Shown here in pieces: positions 27,624 to 36,966 of a DNA stretch of 64,000 nucleotides (positions are counted from its first letter, which is position 1; each line of letters starts with the position of its first letter). Source of the DNA: Niabella soli DSM 19437 (GTDB lineage Bacteria; Bacteroidota; Bacteroidia; Chitinophagales; Chitinophagaceae); the NCBI RefSeq assembly GCF_000243115.2, contig NZ_CP007035.1, positions 1,736,001 through 1,800,000 on the forward strand, read 5' to 3'. Below the pieces are notes generated by a model. That model ran no database searches, was not told where the DNA came from, and saw only the letters and a program-made list of their open reading frames with translations. Position numbers and translations under genes: made by a program.

Positions 27624-30600
27624 TCAGAATGTTGCATTGAGGCCAATGGTGATGCCTTTGTTATAGGGGGCGCTCAACAAATCCATATCGATCCACTTTA
27701 TTTTTGAGAACAGCATACCGGGGTTAACCATTTGTGCGTATATTTTTAATCCCTTAACGGCATTTGTTTTCAGTATCCTGCTGTCCAGGTTATACGCCAG
27801 GGAAATATTCCGGATCTTAATAAAGGAGCCGCTTTTATAGCCCAGGGCCTGGTAAAATGGGTCCCCGGTTCCTTCGGTGTAGATCGGCTTCTGGTACTCC
27901 GCATTGGTATTCGTTTCTGTATAATAATTAATAACGCGCTGTGTACCCCGGGCCGTTTCTGATTCGCCACCGGTATCATACAGGTATTTCAAACGGCCAT
28001 ACAGGAAAATCGAAAGTTCAATACCCTTGTAGGCAAAGGTGTTGGTCATCCCCACGATCCACTGGGGACGGGTGCTGCCAATAACCACCCTGTCGTGCGT
28101 TGCATCAATTGCTGTATCGCCGTTCATATCAACGGGGCGTACATTTCCCGGAGAAAACGTATTTCCTTTAGCGTTATACAGTTTATAAGTGGCCGAATCT
28201 GCCGCCTGCCATAACCCTGAATTTTGATACCCGTAGATAACACTGGCGGGCTGACCTATAAACCAACCATTATTGATATCGTTACTTCCGGTGGCCAGTT
28301 TTACAATACGATCTTTTTGCCAGGAAACGCTGGCCGTTGTGGTCCAGTTAAAATCTTTCGTGGTAATGTTTACTGTGGTCAAACTCAGATCCACGCCTTT
28401 GTTGGCTGTTTCTCCCACATTGGCATAGGTGTCTGTATAGCCGGTAACGGTGGGGATAGACATTTTCAATAACAGGTCGGTTGTCCGGGAAGTATATACA
28501 TCCACGCTTCCATTAACCCTTCTATTCAGCATAGAAAAATCGATCCCCCCATTGTATTGAGTGGTCTTTTCCCATCCAAGGTTTTGATTTGCCATAGTAG
28601 TGGATGGAACGGAGCCCGCGCCCAAAGTGCTTATATAGGGATAGAAGATAGAGGTAACCGCACCCTGGGTTGCATAGGCACTAATAGCGGAATTGCCTGT
28701 AACACCCACGCCCAGTCTTAGTTTCAGGTCATCGAGCCAGGAAACATTATTCATAAAATGTTCCTGTTTTATTCTCCAGGCAAGCGCGGCGGAAGGGAAC
28801 CAGGAATATTTATGGCCTTCGGCAAGCTGGGAAGCGCCATCCCTACGTATAGATGCGGTAAGTAAATACCTGTCATTAAAACTATAGTTGATCCGGCCCA
28901 TATAGGATTGCAACTCATTTTTTGTCCAACCCGAAGAATAGTCGGCCAACTGCGCCGCCGAGATATATTTTTTAGATAATGCATTCCATTTCTGACTGGC
29001 AAAAGCCACCCCGTTTGCAGCGATGTTGCTGGTTTCGTTTGTGTACTGCGTTTGGCTCCCCAACAGGGTCAGTCCAAAATCATGCCGGCCAATACTTTTG
29101 TTATAATAGATCAGGTGATCGAGCGTATACGAGATCGCCTGGTTTTTAGCAAGTGCGGCGTAGTTGGTACCTGCGCTCCGGACAGACAGGGCGTCAATAT
29201 AGGTTCCGTCGCGGTAGTTAGAAAAATCAGGTCCGAAGTTCACCCGGTATTTCAGGTCTTTTAACACGGGGATGATCGCTCCAAAATCTACCTGCCCGTA
29301 AAGGCTTCCAAAAGCCCTGAGGGTGGTACGCTGGTCCTGGTTATACAACCATTCATTGGCAATATTCTTTATACCGATATCCCCACCGGGAGTCAGTATC
29401 CGGTTACCCGCGGAATCATAAGGTTGTGCATAAGGGAACTCCGTCCGGGCCTGCTCATAAAGCGAGCCCTGGCCGGAAAGCGGGTTGCCCCCGGCGGTAG
29501 ACTGCCCGTACTCCTGTACGCTGTAAGAAACCTGCAGGTTACTTCCCATCGAAAACCACCGGGTTGCTTTTATATCCACATTTACATTAGCCGCGTATCT
29601 TTTGAACCCCTGTCCTTTCTGGGTTCCCTTGTTATCCAGGTATCCGAATGAAGCATAGGCTTTTACTTTGTCGCTACCTCCGCTGACGCTCAGGTTCAGG
29701 TTCTTTGTAAGACCCGGTTGGGTTACCATTCCATACCAATCGGTTGTTGCAACTTTGGAGCCATCCCAGGTTCCGGAGGCCCAGCCCTTTGCTATATTGG
29801 CCCAGGCGGTAGGATCGCCGGTGGCAAGAAAAATTGTTTTATCATTGGCGATCGTGGGCTTATCTCCCCGGGGATATTTTGTAGGATCTTTATAATAATA
29901 GGCCCAGCGACGGAAAGTAATATATTCAGATGCATTCATCATTTCCCGGTTATCTTTCAGGGTTTCAAAGGTAGTAGACAGATCCAGGTTAAGGCTGGTT
30001 CTGCCTGCCTTACCCTGCTTAGTGGTAACAATCACTACACCGTTGGCACCCCGCGAACCATAAATAGCCGTTGCAGACGCGTCTTTCAGTACATCTATTG
30101 CTTCTATATCACTGGGGTTGATGTATTCTATACCTCCACTCATCAACGGAATACCGTCCACCACAAACAGCGGGGAGTTCGACGCTGTTAAAGAACGTAC
30201 CCCACGAATGTTGATGCTGGCTACGGTACCGGGTCGCTGTGTAGTGGAAATATCCACACCTGCCACTTTTCCCTGCATCGCATCCAGCGCGTTGGCTACG
30301 GGCCGGGATTTGATATCTTTTTCACTGATACCCGTCACCGCACCGGTGAGGTCTTTTTTCTTAACGGTACCATAACCTACTACCACTACCTGGTCCAGAT
30401 CAGATGCTGTTTGCTTTAAGGTGATCTTCATACGCTCCTGCGTTACCGGTACTTCCTGTGAAGCATATCCCACATTTGATATAACAAGCACTGCGTTTGC
30501 AGGAACCCTGAAGCTAAAAGCCCCTGTTGCACTAGTCGCAACAGCATTGTTCGTTCCCTTCACCTGGACCGAGGCGCCCACGACGGGTTTGGAAGCTTCA

Positions 30601-30725
30601 TCCACTACAGTACCGGCCACTTCGATGAGTTTGCTTTCCTGGGCCATTGCGTTGTCCGGCAGCCCTATAAAAACAGCCGAATAAACCAATAGCATCCAAA
30701 AAGCTAAAGTGCATTTTTTTTTCAT
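27624..30725 (-). CDS. SusC/RagA-family TonB-dependent outer-membrane transporter
   Basis: This 1033-residue SusC homologue is the most canonical of the three. It has a signal peptide ending NAMAQ and a carboxypeptidase-regulatory-like domain (VAGTVVDEASKPVVGASVQVKG). The linker is the standard DLDQVVVVGYGTVKKKDLTGAV. The plug has INIRGVRSLTASNSPLFVVDGIP and DIEAIDVLKDASATAIYGSRGANGVV, and the barrel ends ITIGLNATF. It imports oligosaccharides across the outer membrane using TonB energy. It follows the GH105 gene by 52 bases in block B. The GH105 product would act on the imported unsaturated oligomers. Confidence 0.96.
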   Translation of the reverse strand: MKKKCTLAFWMLLVYSAVFIGLPDNAMAQESKLIEVAGTVVDEASKPVVGASVQVKGTNNAVATSATGAFSFRVPANAVLVISNVGYASQEVPVTQERMKITLKQTASDLDQVVVVGYGTVKKKDLTGAVTGISEKDIKSRPVANALDAMQGKVAGVDISTTQRPGTVASINIRGVRSLTASNSPLFVVDGIPLMSGGIEYINPSDIEAIDVLKDASATAIYGSRGANGVVIVTTKQGKAGRTSLNLDLSTTFETLKDNREMMNASEYITFRRWAYYYKDPTKYPRGDKPTIANDKTIFLATGDPTAWANIAKGWASGTWDGSKVATTDWYGMVTQPGLTKNLNLSVSGGSDKVKAYASFGYLDNKGTQKGQGFKRYAANVNVDIKATRWFSMGSNLQVSYSVQEYGQSTAGGNPLSGQGSLYEQARTEFPYAQPYDSAGNRILTPGGDIGIKNIANEWLYNQDQRTTLRAFGSLYGQVDFGAIIPVLKDLKYRVNFGPDFSNYRDGTYIDALSVRSAGTNYAALAKNQAISYTLDHLIYYNKSIGRHDFGLTLLGSQTQYTNETSNIAANGVAFASQKWNALSKKYISAAQLADYSSGWTKNELQSYMGRINYSFNDRYLLTASIRRDGASQLAEGHKYSWFPSAALAWRIKQEHFMNNVSWLDDLKLRLGVGVTGNSAISAYATQGAVTSIFYPYISTLGAGSVPSTTMANQNLGWEKTTQYNGGIDFSMLNRRVNGSVDVYTSRTTDLLLKMSIPTVTGYTDTYANVGETANKGVDLSLTTVNITTKDFNWTTTASVSWQKDRIVKLATGSNDINNGWFIGQPASVIYGYQNSGLWQAADSATYKLYNAKGNTFSPGNVRPVDMNGDTAIDATHDRVVIGSTRPQWIVGMTNTFAYKGIELSIFLYGRLKYLYDTGGESETARGTQRVINYYTETNTNAEYQKPIYTEGTGDPFYQALGYKSGSFIKIRNISLAYNLDSRILKTNAVKGLKIYAQMVNPGMLFSKIKWIDMDLLSAPYNKGITIGLNATF

Positions 30726-30777
30726 ACGACATTATAATTTAATTGAACTATTACTATTTTAATTTCTTATCCTTCTG

Positions 30778-32151
30778 CTATTGTCCCATTTGCACCGAAC
30801 TATCATTTAATTTAAAGGGATGTAATTGCAACAACCGGTACATTTCGGCCCCTGCAAGCAGAACGGGCCCGTAACCATGCGCTGCATAATTATTTACCGG
30901 GCGGTAATAATAGAATGCGGGATCAAAACCCATCCCAGTGCCTACGCAAACGCCTTCCACCTGCCCGCGGGCTGTAACCTTTGTGGATACTGCATTCCAG
31001 GCCAGGAGGGTCATCGGCCCATAGGCTTTGGCATCGAGCCAGCCTTTGTTAATTGCCCGTGCAATACAATAGGCGTAGATGGCGGTAGCCGAGGTTTCCA
31101 GATAGGAATCATTTCGATCGATCAACTGATGCCAGAAACCCGTTTTATCCTGGTATTTTGCCAGGCCGGCCACATGTTTTTTCAATTGTTCTATAATAAA
31201 AGCCCTGCCGGGGTAATCTTCAGGCAATGCATCCAACAGTTCTATTTTGGTGAGTAAGGCCCATCCGTTGGCCCTTGCCCAATGAAATTGCGGATGCGGG
31301 TCCATACCCTGCACCCATCCATGCATGTACAGATTATTTTCAGGGTTAAACATTCTCTCCGCAAACTGCCGGTATTGTTTCAACGCTTCAACAAAATATC
31401 TTTTGTCGTGAGTCAGCTTGCCCATTTGCACCAGGGCGGGAAGGCTCATATAAAGATCATCCAGCCAAAGCGTGTTGGGCTGCGGCCGGTTGCGGGCGAA
31501 GGTTCCGTCCTTCAACCGGAATTCCTTGGTCATGATGTAGCGGATATAATTATCCACCATCGGACGCACTACCGCTGTATTAGCGCCGGCAGCCATCGCT
31601 TTTATCATTGCAGCAGCCATAGCCCCCGCATCGTCCAGGGCGTGTGGCTCCAACACGGAACGTACGGGCACCGTTGCATCAACGTTAGCTTTTTGAATCG
31701 CTTTATAGCCGCTAACAACATCGCCTATAAAATTGACCCGGTTCACCGTATATTGTTTGTAGCGCCTGTCCCCGGTAGCCGCTGCCACTTCCAGCATTCC
31801 CGTATAGGTAACGCCCCACTCGTAACTGATCAGCCTGAAATCTCCCGGCTTAAAAATGCAGACAGTGTTTATCTTAGAAAGATCAGCCACCGGCGCTTTG
31901 GTCTCCTTATTGATCAACTGCATGGGCGTAACGCTGTCCAGATAAGTGAACACCCGGTCCAGCACTGCTTTTACGCTTTTTCCCGTGGTTTCCCCATAGG
32001 GGGTAACATAATCAGGTTTCATCAGGTGCAGCGGGGTCGATGCATCATTGCCTCCTCCCTGCACATATTGCGCCTGTACACCCATTGGAAACATACAGAG
32101 CAGGATAAAAAAGTAATTGCCGCACTTTTTAATTTCTGGTTTATAATTCAT
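30778..32151 (-). CDS. GH105 unsaturated rhamnogalacturonyl hydrolase
   Basis: This 457-residue enzyme of family GH105 (YteR/YesR type) is an (alpha/alpha)6 barrel. It removes the unsaturated galacturonyl residue that PL11 lyase leaves at the non-reducing end of rhamnogalacturonan oligomers. The signal peptide is residues 1-27 (ending GVQAQ), so it should be periplasmic or surface-bound. Family features: LEPHALDDAGAM, WLDDLYMSLPAL (Asp231/Asp232, candidate catalytic region), HGWVQGMDPHPQFHWARANGW (about 277-297), and the final barrel part with CVGTGMGFDPAFYYYRP. It is the first gene of block B; the promoter element is 145 to 195 bases upstream. Confidence 0.94.
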   Translation of the reverse strand: MNYKPEIKKCGNYFFILLCMFPMGVQAQYVQGGGNDASTPLHLMKPDYVTPYGETTGKSVKAVLDRVFTYLDSVTPMQLINKETKAPVADLSKINTVCIFKPGDFRLISYEWGVTYTGMLEVAAATGDRRYKQYTVNRVNFIGDVVSGYKAIQKANVDATVPVRSVLEPHALDDAGAMAAAMIKAMAAGANTAVVRPMVDNYIRYIMTKEFRLKDGTFARNRPQPNTLWLDDLYMSLPALVQMGKLTHDKRYFVEALKQYRQFAERMFNPENNLYMHGWVQGMDPHPQFHWARANGWALLTKIELLDALPEDYPGRAFIIEQLKKHVAGLAKYQDKTGFWHQLIDRNDSYLETSATAIYAYCIARAINKGWLDAKAYGPMTLLAWNAVSTKVTARGQVEGVCVGTGMGFDPAFYYYRPVNNYAAHGYGPVLLAGAEMYRLLQLHPFKLNDSSVQMGQ

Positions 32152-32296
32152 TCTATGCTTTGTTGTTTGGTTTAAAAGAACAAAAAACGAAATGAGGTAA
32201 AAGAGCTGTACTAACGCCGCCCCGGGCTGCTACCTGTAATACCTGCCAGGCAAAATAAAGCAATGCCGCAAGCCAATCATTGACGGTAACTTGCCG

Positions 32297-32344
32297 CTAA
32301 TGTAGAACGAACTTTTTTATCAGCCATCCTGACCCATCCTGCAT
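32297..32344 (-). promoter_or_regulatory. Candidate promoter B: direct repeat plus -7 box before GH105
   Basis: On the minus strand, 32344-32325 holds CAGGATG, three bases, CAGGATG, the most regular copy of this element. Exactly 20 bases later comes TACATTAG at 32304-32297, one mismatch from TAnnTTTG. The GH105 start codon at 32151 is about 145 bases downstream. Spacing between the repeat and the -7-like box is the same as at promoters A, C and D. Confidence 0.6.
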
Positions 32345-32465
32345 CAGTAGTTATTAAACGAATATTTCTCCCGGCTTTCGCCCCGATGAAAATCGCATGC
32401 GCCTCAAGCTAAGCACAACATTCAATCTGCCAGAACTGCAACTACACCGATATTTGAGCCATTTC

Positions 32466-33252
32466 CGCTCCGTTCAGGAGCGTTGTGTTTATAGTAATCG
32501 CAATGGTATTTGTTCGGGCTGTTTACGCGGTCCCGCTGAGGCCTATCGTGTGGACACAAATCTTGAAGATGATTAAAATATCCTGCTACTTCCTCATTAC
32601 CAGATATGCAACTACTTAATAGAGAATACTTATTGAAATTAGGCAGGCATAGCCCGGAGGGCGTAATGTGAATAACTCCGGGCTTTAGCCCGGGGTGTGA
32701 GACGTGTAGAACAGGCGGCCCCAAAGGGGTCGAATGTAATGAACGCGGGCTAAAATTTCTAAAATTAAATGTACCTTACAGCTGATAGAACAGTATTCTA
32801 TAACCTATGGAATAACTATCATGAGCTACCATCAGATTTTCTACCAGATTATATTTGCTACTAAAAATCGCTGTAAAACCATTACTGAAGCGCATTGTGA
32901 GGAACTTTACAAATACATCTGGGGTATTATAAAGAATAAAAAATGTAAGCTCTATCGCATCAACGGCACAGAAGATCATATACATATTTTTTCAGACCTT
33001 CATCCCTCAATATCGCTTGCTGATTATATTTATTGTGAACCACTATTCGACCCTTTCGGGGCCGCGTCTTCTACGTATTTCTATTCCCACAGCTAACGCT
33101 GCGGGCTATGTACATTATGCCCTCCGGGCACTTTAGCACCAACTACGGAAAGATCAGTTGTGTCCACACGATAGGATGAGGCGGGAGAGCCGATGCGTTG
33201 CGTAGAGGATCATGAATACTATAAACACGCGGCGCTTACAGCGCCTGAATCG
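32466..33252. repeat. Long imperfect inverted palindromic repeats flanking a transposase remnant
   Basis: Two arms of about 220-290 bases face each other around 32821-33030. Matched inverted blocks from outside in are: a GTGTTTATAGTA block near both outer ends; CCTATCGTGTGGACACAA at 32542-32559 against its exact complement at 33158-33175; GCCCGGAGGGC with following AATGT at 32652-32669 against 33112-33129; and a CGGCCCC...GTCGAAT block at 32716-32735 against 33044-33063. Inner hairpins such as CCGGGCTTTAGCCCGG near 32677 make each arm palindromic. This looks like REP-type repeat arrays mobilised by the enclosed transposase type. Confidence 0.7.
32821..33030 (+). pseudogene. IS200-like / REP-associated (RAYT-type) transposase, 3'-truncated
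   Basis: Seventy codons from the ATG at 32821 match the N-terminal half of small Y1 (HUH) transposases. They contain IFATKNRC, a YKYIWGIIKNKKC helix, and the metal-binding HUH motif in EDHIHIF, followed by LHPSISLADYI. Homology stops there. The reading frame runs straight into the right-hand palindromic repeat (YCEPLFDPFG, 33031 on), so the region with the catalytic tyrosine is missing. It should be inactive. It is the only plus-strand coding remnant I accept in the window. The remainder of 33253-33486 holds no recognisable gene. Confidence 0.75.
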
Positions 33253-33486
33253 TGTTCCTTATCTTGACGCATATGCGACGAAAATCGGGATTCGTTCCGT
33301 CGAAACGACGACAACATTAATGATTGGTTTTCATAACTTAAAAACATATGTCATTGGCAGGGCTATCGGAACAGGGCAACAGAGGCCCTTTAGTGTCGGA
33401 TTAGCATTACTTGCAATAAGCAAGTATAAACAGAGCGCTCCGTTCTTTGCCACCGAAACACAAAAAGCACTGAGGCCGTTCATCGG

Positions 33487-34917
33487 CTAATGATTCTTTT
33501 TTGCTTTTTCCAGCAGCGGGAAGTCTGGCGTCTCTACATGATCCTGCTTCATGAAGCGATCTATTTCCTTCACGATATCGGGATGCTGCGCCGCAACATT
33601 CACTGTTTCTGCGGGATCCTTTTCCAGATCATATAATTCAATAGGTGCGCTGCTGTTTGTGGAAACATTCAGCCGTATCCCTTTCCAGTTCTTGAAAAGA
33701 ACTGCCTGTTTCCCGTTCTGTTCATGAAATTCCCAGTATAAATGATCGTGTTGCTGCTGTTTTCCCCTGGCTAGCAAGGTAGGCAGCATTGAAATACCAT
33801 CGTTGTTTGCAGGCATGCCAATGCCCGCCAGCGCTGCGAAAGTTGGTAGTAAATCCCAGAAGGCCCCTACCTGGTTGGATTGGGTGCCGGCTTGAATCGT
33901 GCCCGGCCACCAGGCGATAAACGGTGAACGGATCCCGCCCTCATACAAATCTCTTTTTATTCCCCGCAGACCTCCGTTGCTGTTGAAAAAAGCCGGGTCG
34001 TTACCGCCTTCGCGGTGCGGACCGTTATCACTCGCAAACAAGATCATTGTATTCTTATCAAGTCCTAAAACTTTCAATTGCTGTTGAACCTCCCCCACAT
34101 AAGCATCCAGTTTCCCCACCATTGCGGCATAGGCGGCATGCGGATAGGCCTGTGGTTCGTAGCCTTTACCATTCCAGTGCTCAGCAACGGGCACCGGTTT
34201 TTCATTAAATAGTTTCTTATAGTAATTATACAGTGTATCGTCTTTAGGCAATTGCAGCGCCGCATGGGGCAGTGTATACGCCAACAGTAAGAAAAAAGGC
34301 TGCCGTTGGTGCTGCCGGATAAATTGCATCGCCTGCTCATGAATAAGTTGTGCAGAATAGATTGTTTGCTTTTCATGGGTATTAGACAACTCCACCCGCT
34401 GTTCATTATTCCATAAATGATCCGGGAAATAATCATGAGCCAAGGTTTGACAATTGTATCCATAAAAACGGTCGAAGCCCTGCTTCAGCGGGTCTCCGCT
34501 GGTACCAATAAAACCAAGCCCCCATTTACCAAAACAACCGGTACTGTATCCTGCCGATTTTAAAAGCGTTGCTATCGTAACCGTGTTACCGGGCAGCGGC
34601 CACTGCCCTTCCGGTTTTACGCCAATATTGCCGCGTATGGGCGTATGCCCGGTATGCTGGCCCGTAAGCAATGACGATCGCGACGGCGCGCAAACTGCCG
34701 TACCACAATAAAACCGGGTAAACCGTAATCCTTCTTTTGCCAGCGCATCGATATGGGGTGTTTTAATTTTCTGCTGGCCGTATACCCCTACATCGCCATA
34801 ACCCAGATCGTCGGCGAGAATCAAAACAATATTAGGTTTTGTTTGTGCGGCCAACCGGGTAGGGAGCCTAATGAGCAGGGTTAAAAACGAAGCGAAAAAA
34901 ATAGCAAAAAATTTCAT
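33487..34917 (-). CDS. Arylsulfatase-type sulfatase (family S1)
   Basis: This 476-residue secreted sulfatase has a signal peptide of about 1-24. The opening metal site is NIVLILADDLGYGDVG (Asp36/Asp37). CAPSR at 76-80 is the CxPSR motif whose Cys76 is converted to formylglycine by an anaerobic-type maturase. LLTGQHTG follows, and FASDNGPHREGG carries further metal ligands. It would remove sulfate esters from a glycan. One sulfatase inside an otherwise purely pectinolytic set is unexpected, and its substrate cannot be read from sequence. It is the last gene of block A, 30 bases after the CE12 gene. The maturase is not encoded here. Confidence 0.92.
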   Translation of the reverse strand: MKFFAIFFASFLTLLIRLPTRLAAQTKPNIVLILADDLGYGDVGVYGQQKIKTPHIDALAKEGLRFTRFYCGTAVCAPSRSSLLTGQHTGHTPIRGNIGVKPEGQWPLPGNTVTIATLLKSAGYSTGCFGKWGLGFIGTSGDPLKQGFDRFYGYNCQTLAHDYFPDHLWNNEQRVELSNTHEKQTIYSAQLIHEQAMQFIRQHQRQPFFLLLAYTLPHAALQLPKDDTLYNYYKKLFNEKPVPVAEHWNGKGYEPQAYPHAAYAAMVGKLDAYVGEVQQQLKVLGLDKNTMILFASDNGPHREGGNDPAFFNSNGGLRGIKRDLYEGGIRSPFIAWWPGTIQAGTQSNQVGAFWDLLPTFAALAGIGMPANNDGISMLPTLLARGKQQQHDHLYWEFHEQNGKQAVLFKNWKGIRLNVSTNSSAPIELYDLEKDPAETVNVAAQHPDIVKEIDRFMKQDHVETPDFPLLEKAKKNH

Positions 34918-34947
34918 ACGAATATGTTTGCAATGTATTAAGAACGA

Positions 34948-35751
34948 TTACTGCGCTTTCAAAAGATACTTCTTCAGACCGCACCCGGAAAGATCCTTCA
35001 CCCCTGCAGCGACTAAACGCGCATTGACCACCGCGCCTTCTTTATTCGTATGCGTATGGTCTTTGGGAAAGAATTTATTTACCTCTTCGTTTCCCATCTG
35101 GTCGTACACATCTGCTATCCGGTTGTTCAGGTCAATAAAAAAAGCGCCTGTTTGTTCGGCCACCTGCTTTGCCCACAAGCCGTAATCCTTATTGCCCCTT
35201 GCTACTTTACCCTCCTTAAAATTATCCCGGGGAACGGGAGAACAAATAACGGGGATCGCGCCTTTGGCTTTGGCATCATTCACGAACTGACGCATATAGT
35301 GTCCGTAGGTATACACGGTTTCATTTACCTTCCTGATCGGGTTATAAATATCCTTATGCTCATCACCAATGCCTTTGATCGTGCCCCTGGCCCGGGCGGT
35401 ATCATCCAGCGGGCTGCTGTCGTTATGCCCAAATTGCATCAACACATAATCGCCTTTTTTCAGGTTTTTTAAAATTTCCTCCCAGCGGCCTTCCGTTATA
35501 AAAGTACGGCTGCTACGGCCACCAATAGCTTTATTTACAACGCTGATCCGGGAGGTGTCGAAAAAGGCATTGATCACACTCCCCCAGCCCCATAGCTGAT
35601 CCGCCCCTTTGCCACTCCCATTCTTAACTGTTGAATCGCCGATAATATACAAGACCGGCTTTTGCGCTTTATAAACAGCAAAAGACGACAATACAACAAT
35701 TACTATAAAGGCTGCCAGGCGTGCATTTGCTCTTTTCATTTTTTTGAACAT
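34948..35751 (-). CDS. CE12 rhamnogalacturonan acetylesterase (SGNH/GDSL)
   Basis: This 267-residue secreted esterase removes O-acetyl groups from galacturonate in the rhamnogalacturonan I backbone, opening it to the lyase and GH enzymes. It has an N-terminal hydrophobic signal. Block I is IIGDSTVKNG with nucleophile Ser40. Block II is the AIGGRSSRTF glycine motif. Block III is QFGHND with Asn110, and block V is DHTH with Asp231 and His234. All four SGNH residues are present and the length fits CE12. An ATG four codons further in (MKRAN) is an alternative start. A 218-base gap upstream (35752-35969) contains only dispersed repeats. Confidence 0.92.
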   Translation of the reverse strand: MFKKMKRANARLAAFIVIVVLSSFAVYKAQKPVLYIIGDSTVKNGSGKGADQLWGWGSVINAFFDTSRISVVNKAIGGRSSRTFITEGRWEEILKNLKKGDYVLMQFGHNDSSPLDDTARARGTIKGIGDEHKDIYNPIRKVNETVYTYGHYMRQFVNDAKAKGAIPVICSPVPRDNFKEGKVARGNKDYGLWAKQVAEQTGAFFIDLNNRIADVYDQMGNEEVNKFFPKDHTHTNKEGAVVNARLVAAGVKDLSGCGLKKYLLKAQ

Positions 35752-35787
35752 ATATTTTGTATTTTAAATTCAGATCATGATTCATAA

Positions 35788-35969
35788 CAGAAAGATTTCT
35801 CCCTGCGGTCGAAATGACGTTTTTGTTTTAATAATTTATCGTTTGCCGTTTCTCGTTCTGCATCCATTAACCTGTTTCTATTGACACGCTTCAATCATTT
35901 AGGCATTAAGGCCATTAAGAGCTCAACTATTCTTGACTCCTTAATGGTTTATCGTTTGTCGTCCCTCGT
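35788..35969. repeat. Dispersed intergenic repeats between CE12 and GH43 genes
   Basis: The gap holds AGATTTCTCCCTGCGGTCGAAATGACG, split here as a polar repeat (related to 3885-3942). It also holds two copies of a sequence around CGTTTGCCGTTTCTCG and CGTTTGTCGTCCCTCG (near 35840 and 35950). I see neither a gene nor the CAGGAYG promoter element, so the CE12 gene is probably still transcribed from block A. Confidence 0.35.
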
Positions 35970-36962
35970 TTATTGTTCCCCAAACCAGGCATCAAACTCT
36001 TTTTGGCTGATCGTAAACACCGTACCGTGCCGTATCCCGGCGGGCATTTCAAGTTGATCTGACACATCCTTCCAGTTTTTCAGATCCTCCGATACAACCG
36101 CTCCGTATTTGTGCGCTGTATACTTATCAAAATAAACGATCCATTGCTTCCCTTTTTTTAAAACGGTCGGCCCTTCTGCCCAATAATCGCCGGTAATGCG
36201 CGCAGAAGGAGCGCCGTAGCCTTTGTTGATAGATTTGCTTGTGGCTATTTTAATATTTTTTTCCGGCACTGGTAGCTTTGTTTCATCTTTCAGAAACAGA
36301 ATATACTTTTTCCCATCCTGTTTGATCGTAGCGTCAATTACCGTAAATCCTTTATCATACAACAGCTCCGGCTTAGAAATATTTTTAAAGTCTTTTGTGA
36401 ACGCATAATAGATACGATGATTATACTTCCCGTCTCCTGAAGAATCTGTTGCAGGAAATTTCCCCGGGATGGTCGTCGCCCAGTAGATCATGTATTGCCC
36501 GCTCTTTTCATCATAGGTAATTTCCGGAGCCCAGCAGTTGAGGGCATCTTCATTTTCCATAAGCGGAATATATTGCTGGGCGCTCCAATGTACCAGGTCT
36601 TTTGATGATGCATAACCGATCCCTTTTTCATTCCAGCTCACCGTCCACACCATATGAAACAAACCATCCGGGCCTTTGATCACACAGGGGTCGCGCATCA
36701 GTTTATCCTTTCCTGCGGCGGGTTTCAAAAAAGACTGATCATTGTTCAGCGCTTTCCAATGCCAAGCATCTTTACTATAGGCCAGGTGTAGCCCATCCTG
36801 ACCATTGTTTTTAAAATAGCAAAACATATAGACCGGGTCGTTTTCCTGAGCGGCTACGTTAATTGTTAACAAGCTCAGCAACAAGAAAAGGCATCCCTGA
36901 ACAAAACGGCAACAACGCTGCCTGCAGCCCCTAACATTTCTATAATCGTAAGATATATTCAT
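35970..36962 (-). CDS. GH43-family glycoside hydrolase
   Basis: This is a five-bladed propeller enzyme of family GH43, probably an arabinofuranosidase or galactosidase acting on side chains. An upstream ATG at 37070 would overlap the GH2 gene by 104 bases. The ATG at 36962 lies just after that gene and gives 330 residues with a signal peptide (ending NVAAQ), so I use it. The three expected catalytic acids are visible: base Asp in LMRDPCVI, pKa-modulating Asp in TVIDATI and acid Glu in WAEGPTVL. The propeller fits the length, and no accessory domain is present. Exact subfamily cannot be given. Confidence 0.85.
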   Translation of the reverse strand: MNISYDYRNVRGCRQRCCRFVQGCLFLLLSLLTINVAAQENDPVYMFCYFKNNGQDGLHLAYSKDAWHWKALNNDQSFLKPAAGKDKLMRDPCVIKGPDGLFHMVWTVSWNEKGIGYASSKDLVHWSAQQYIPLMENEDALNCWAPEITYDEKSGQYMIYWATTIPGKFPATDSSGDGKYNHRIYYAFTKDFKNISKPELLYDKGFTVIDATIKQDGKKYILFLKDETKLPVPEKNIKIATSKSINKGYGAPSARITGDYWAEGPTVLKKGKQWIVYFDKYTAHKYGAVVSEDLKNWKDVSDQLEMPAGIRHGTVFTISQKEFDAWFGEQ

Positions 36963-36966
36963 AGCC

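Noticed and set aside
33300-33486. Possible terminator after the sulfatase gene
   Set aside because: Only a weak 4-bp GCCG/CGGC stem is visible and no T run follows it.
33212-33490. Plus-strand open frame of 92 codons starting MNTINTRRLQ
   Set aside because: It starts inside the right inverted repeat, overlaps the end of the sulfatase gene on the other strand, and shows no family motif, so I treat it as chance coding.
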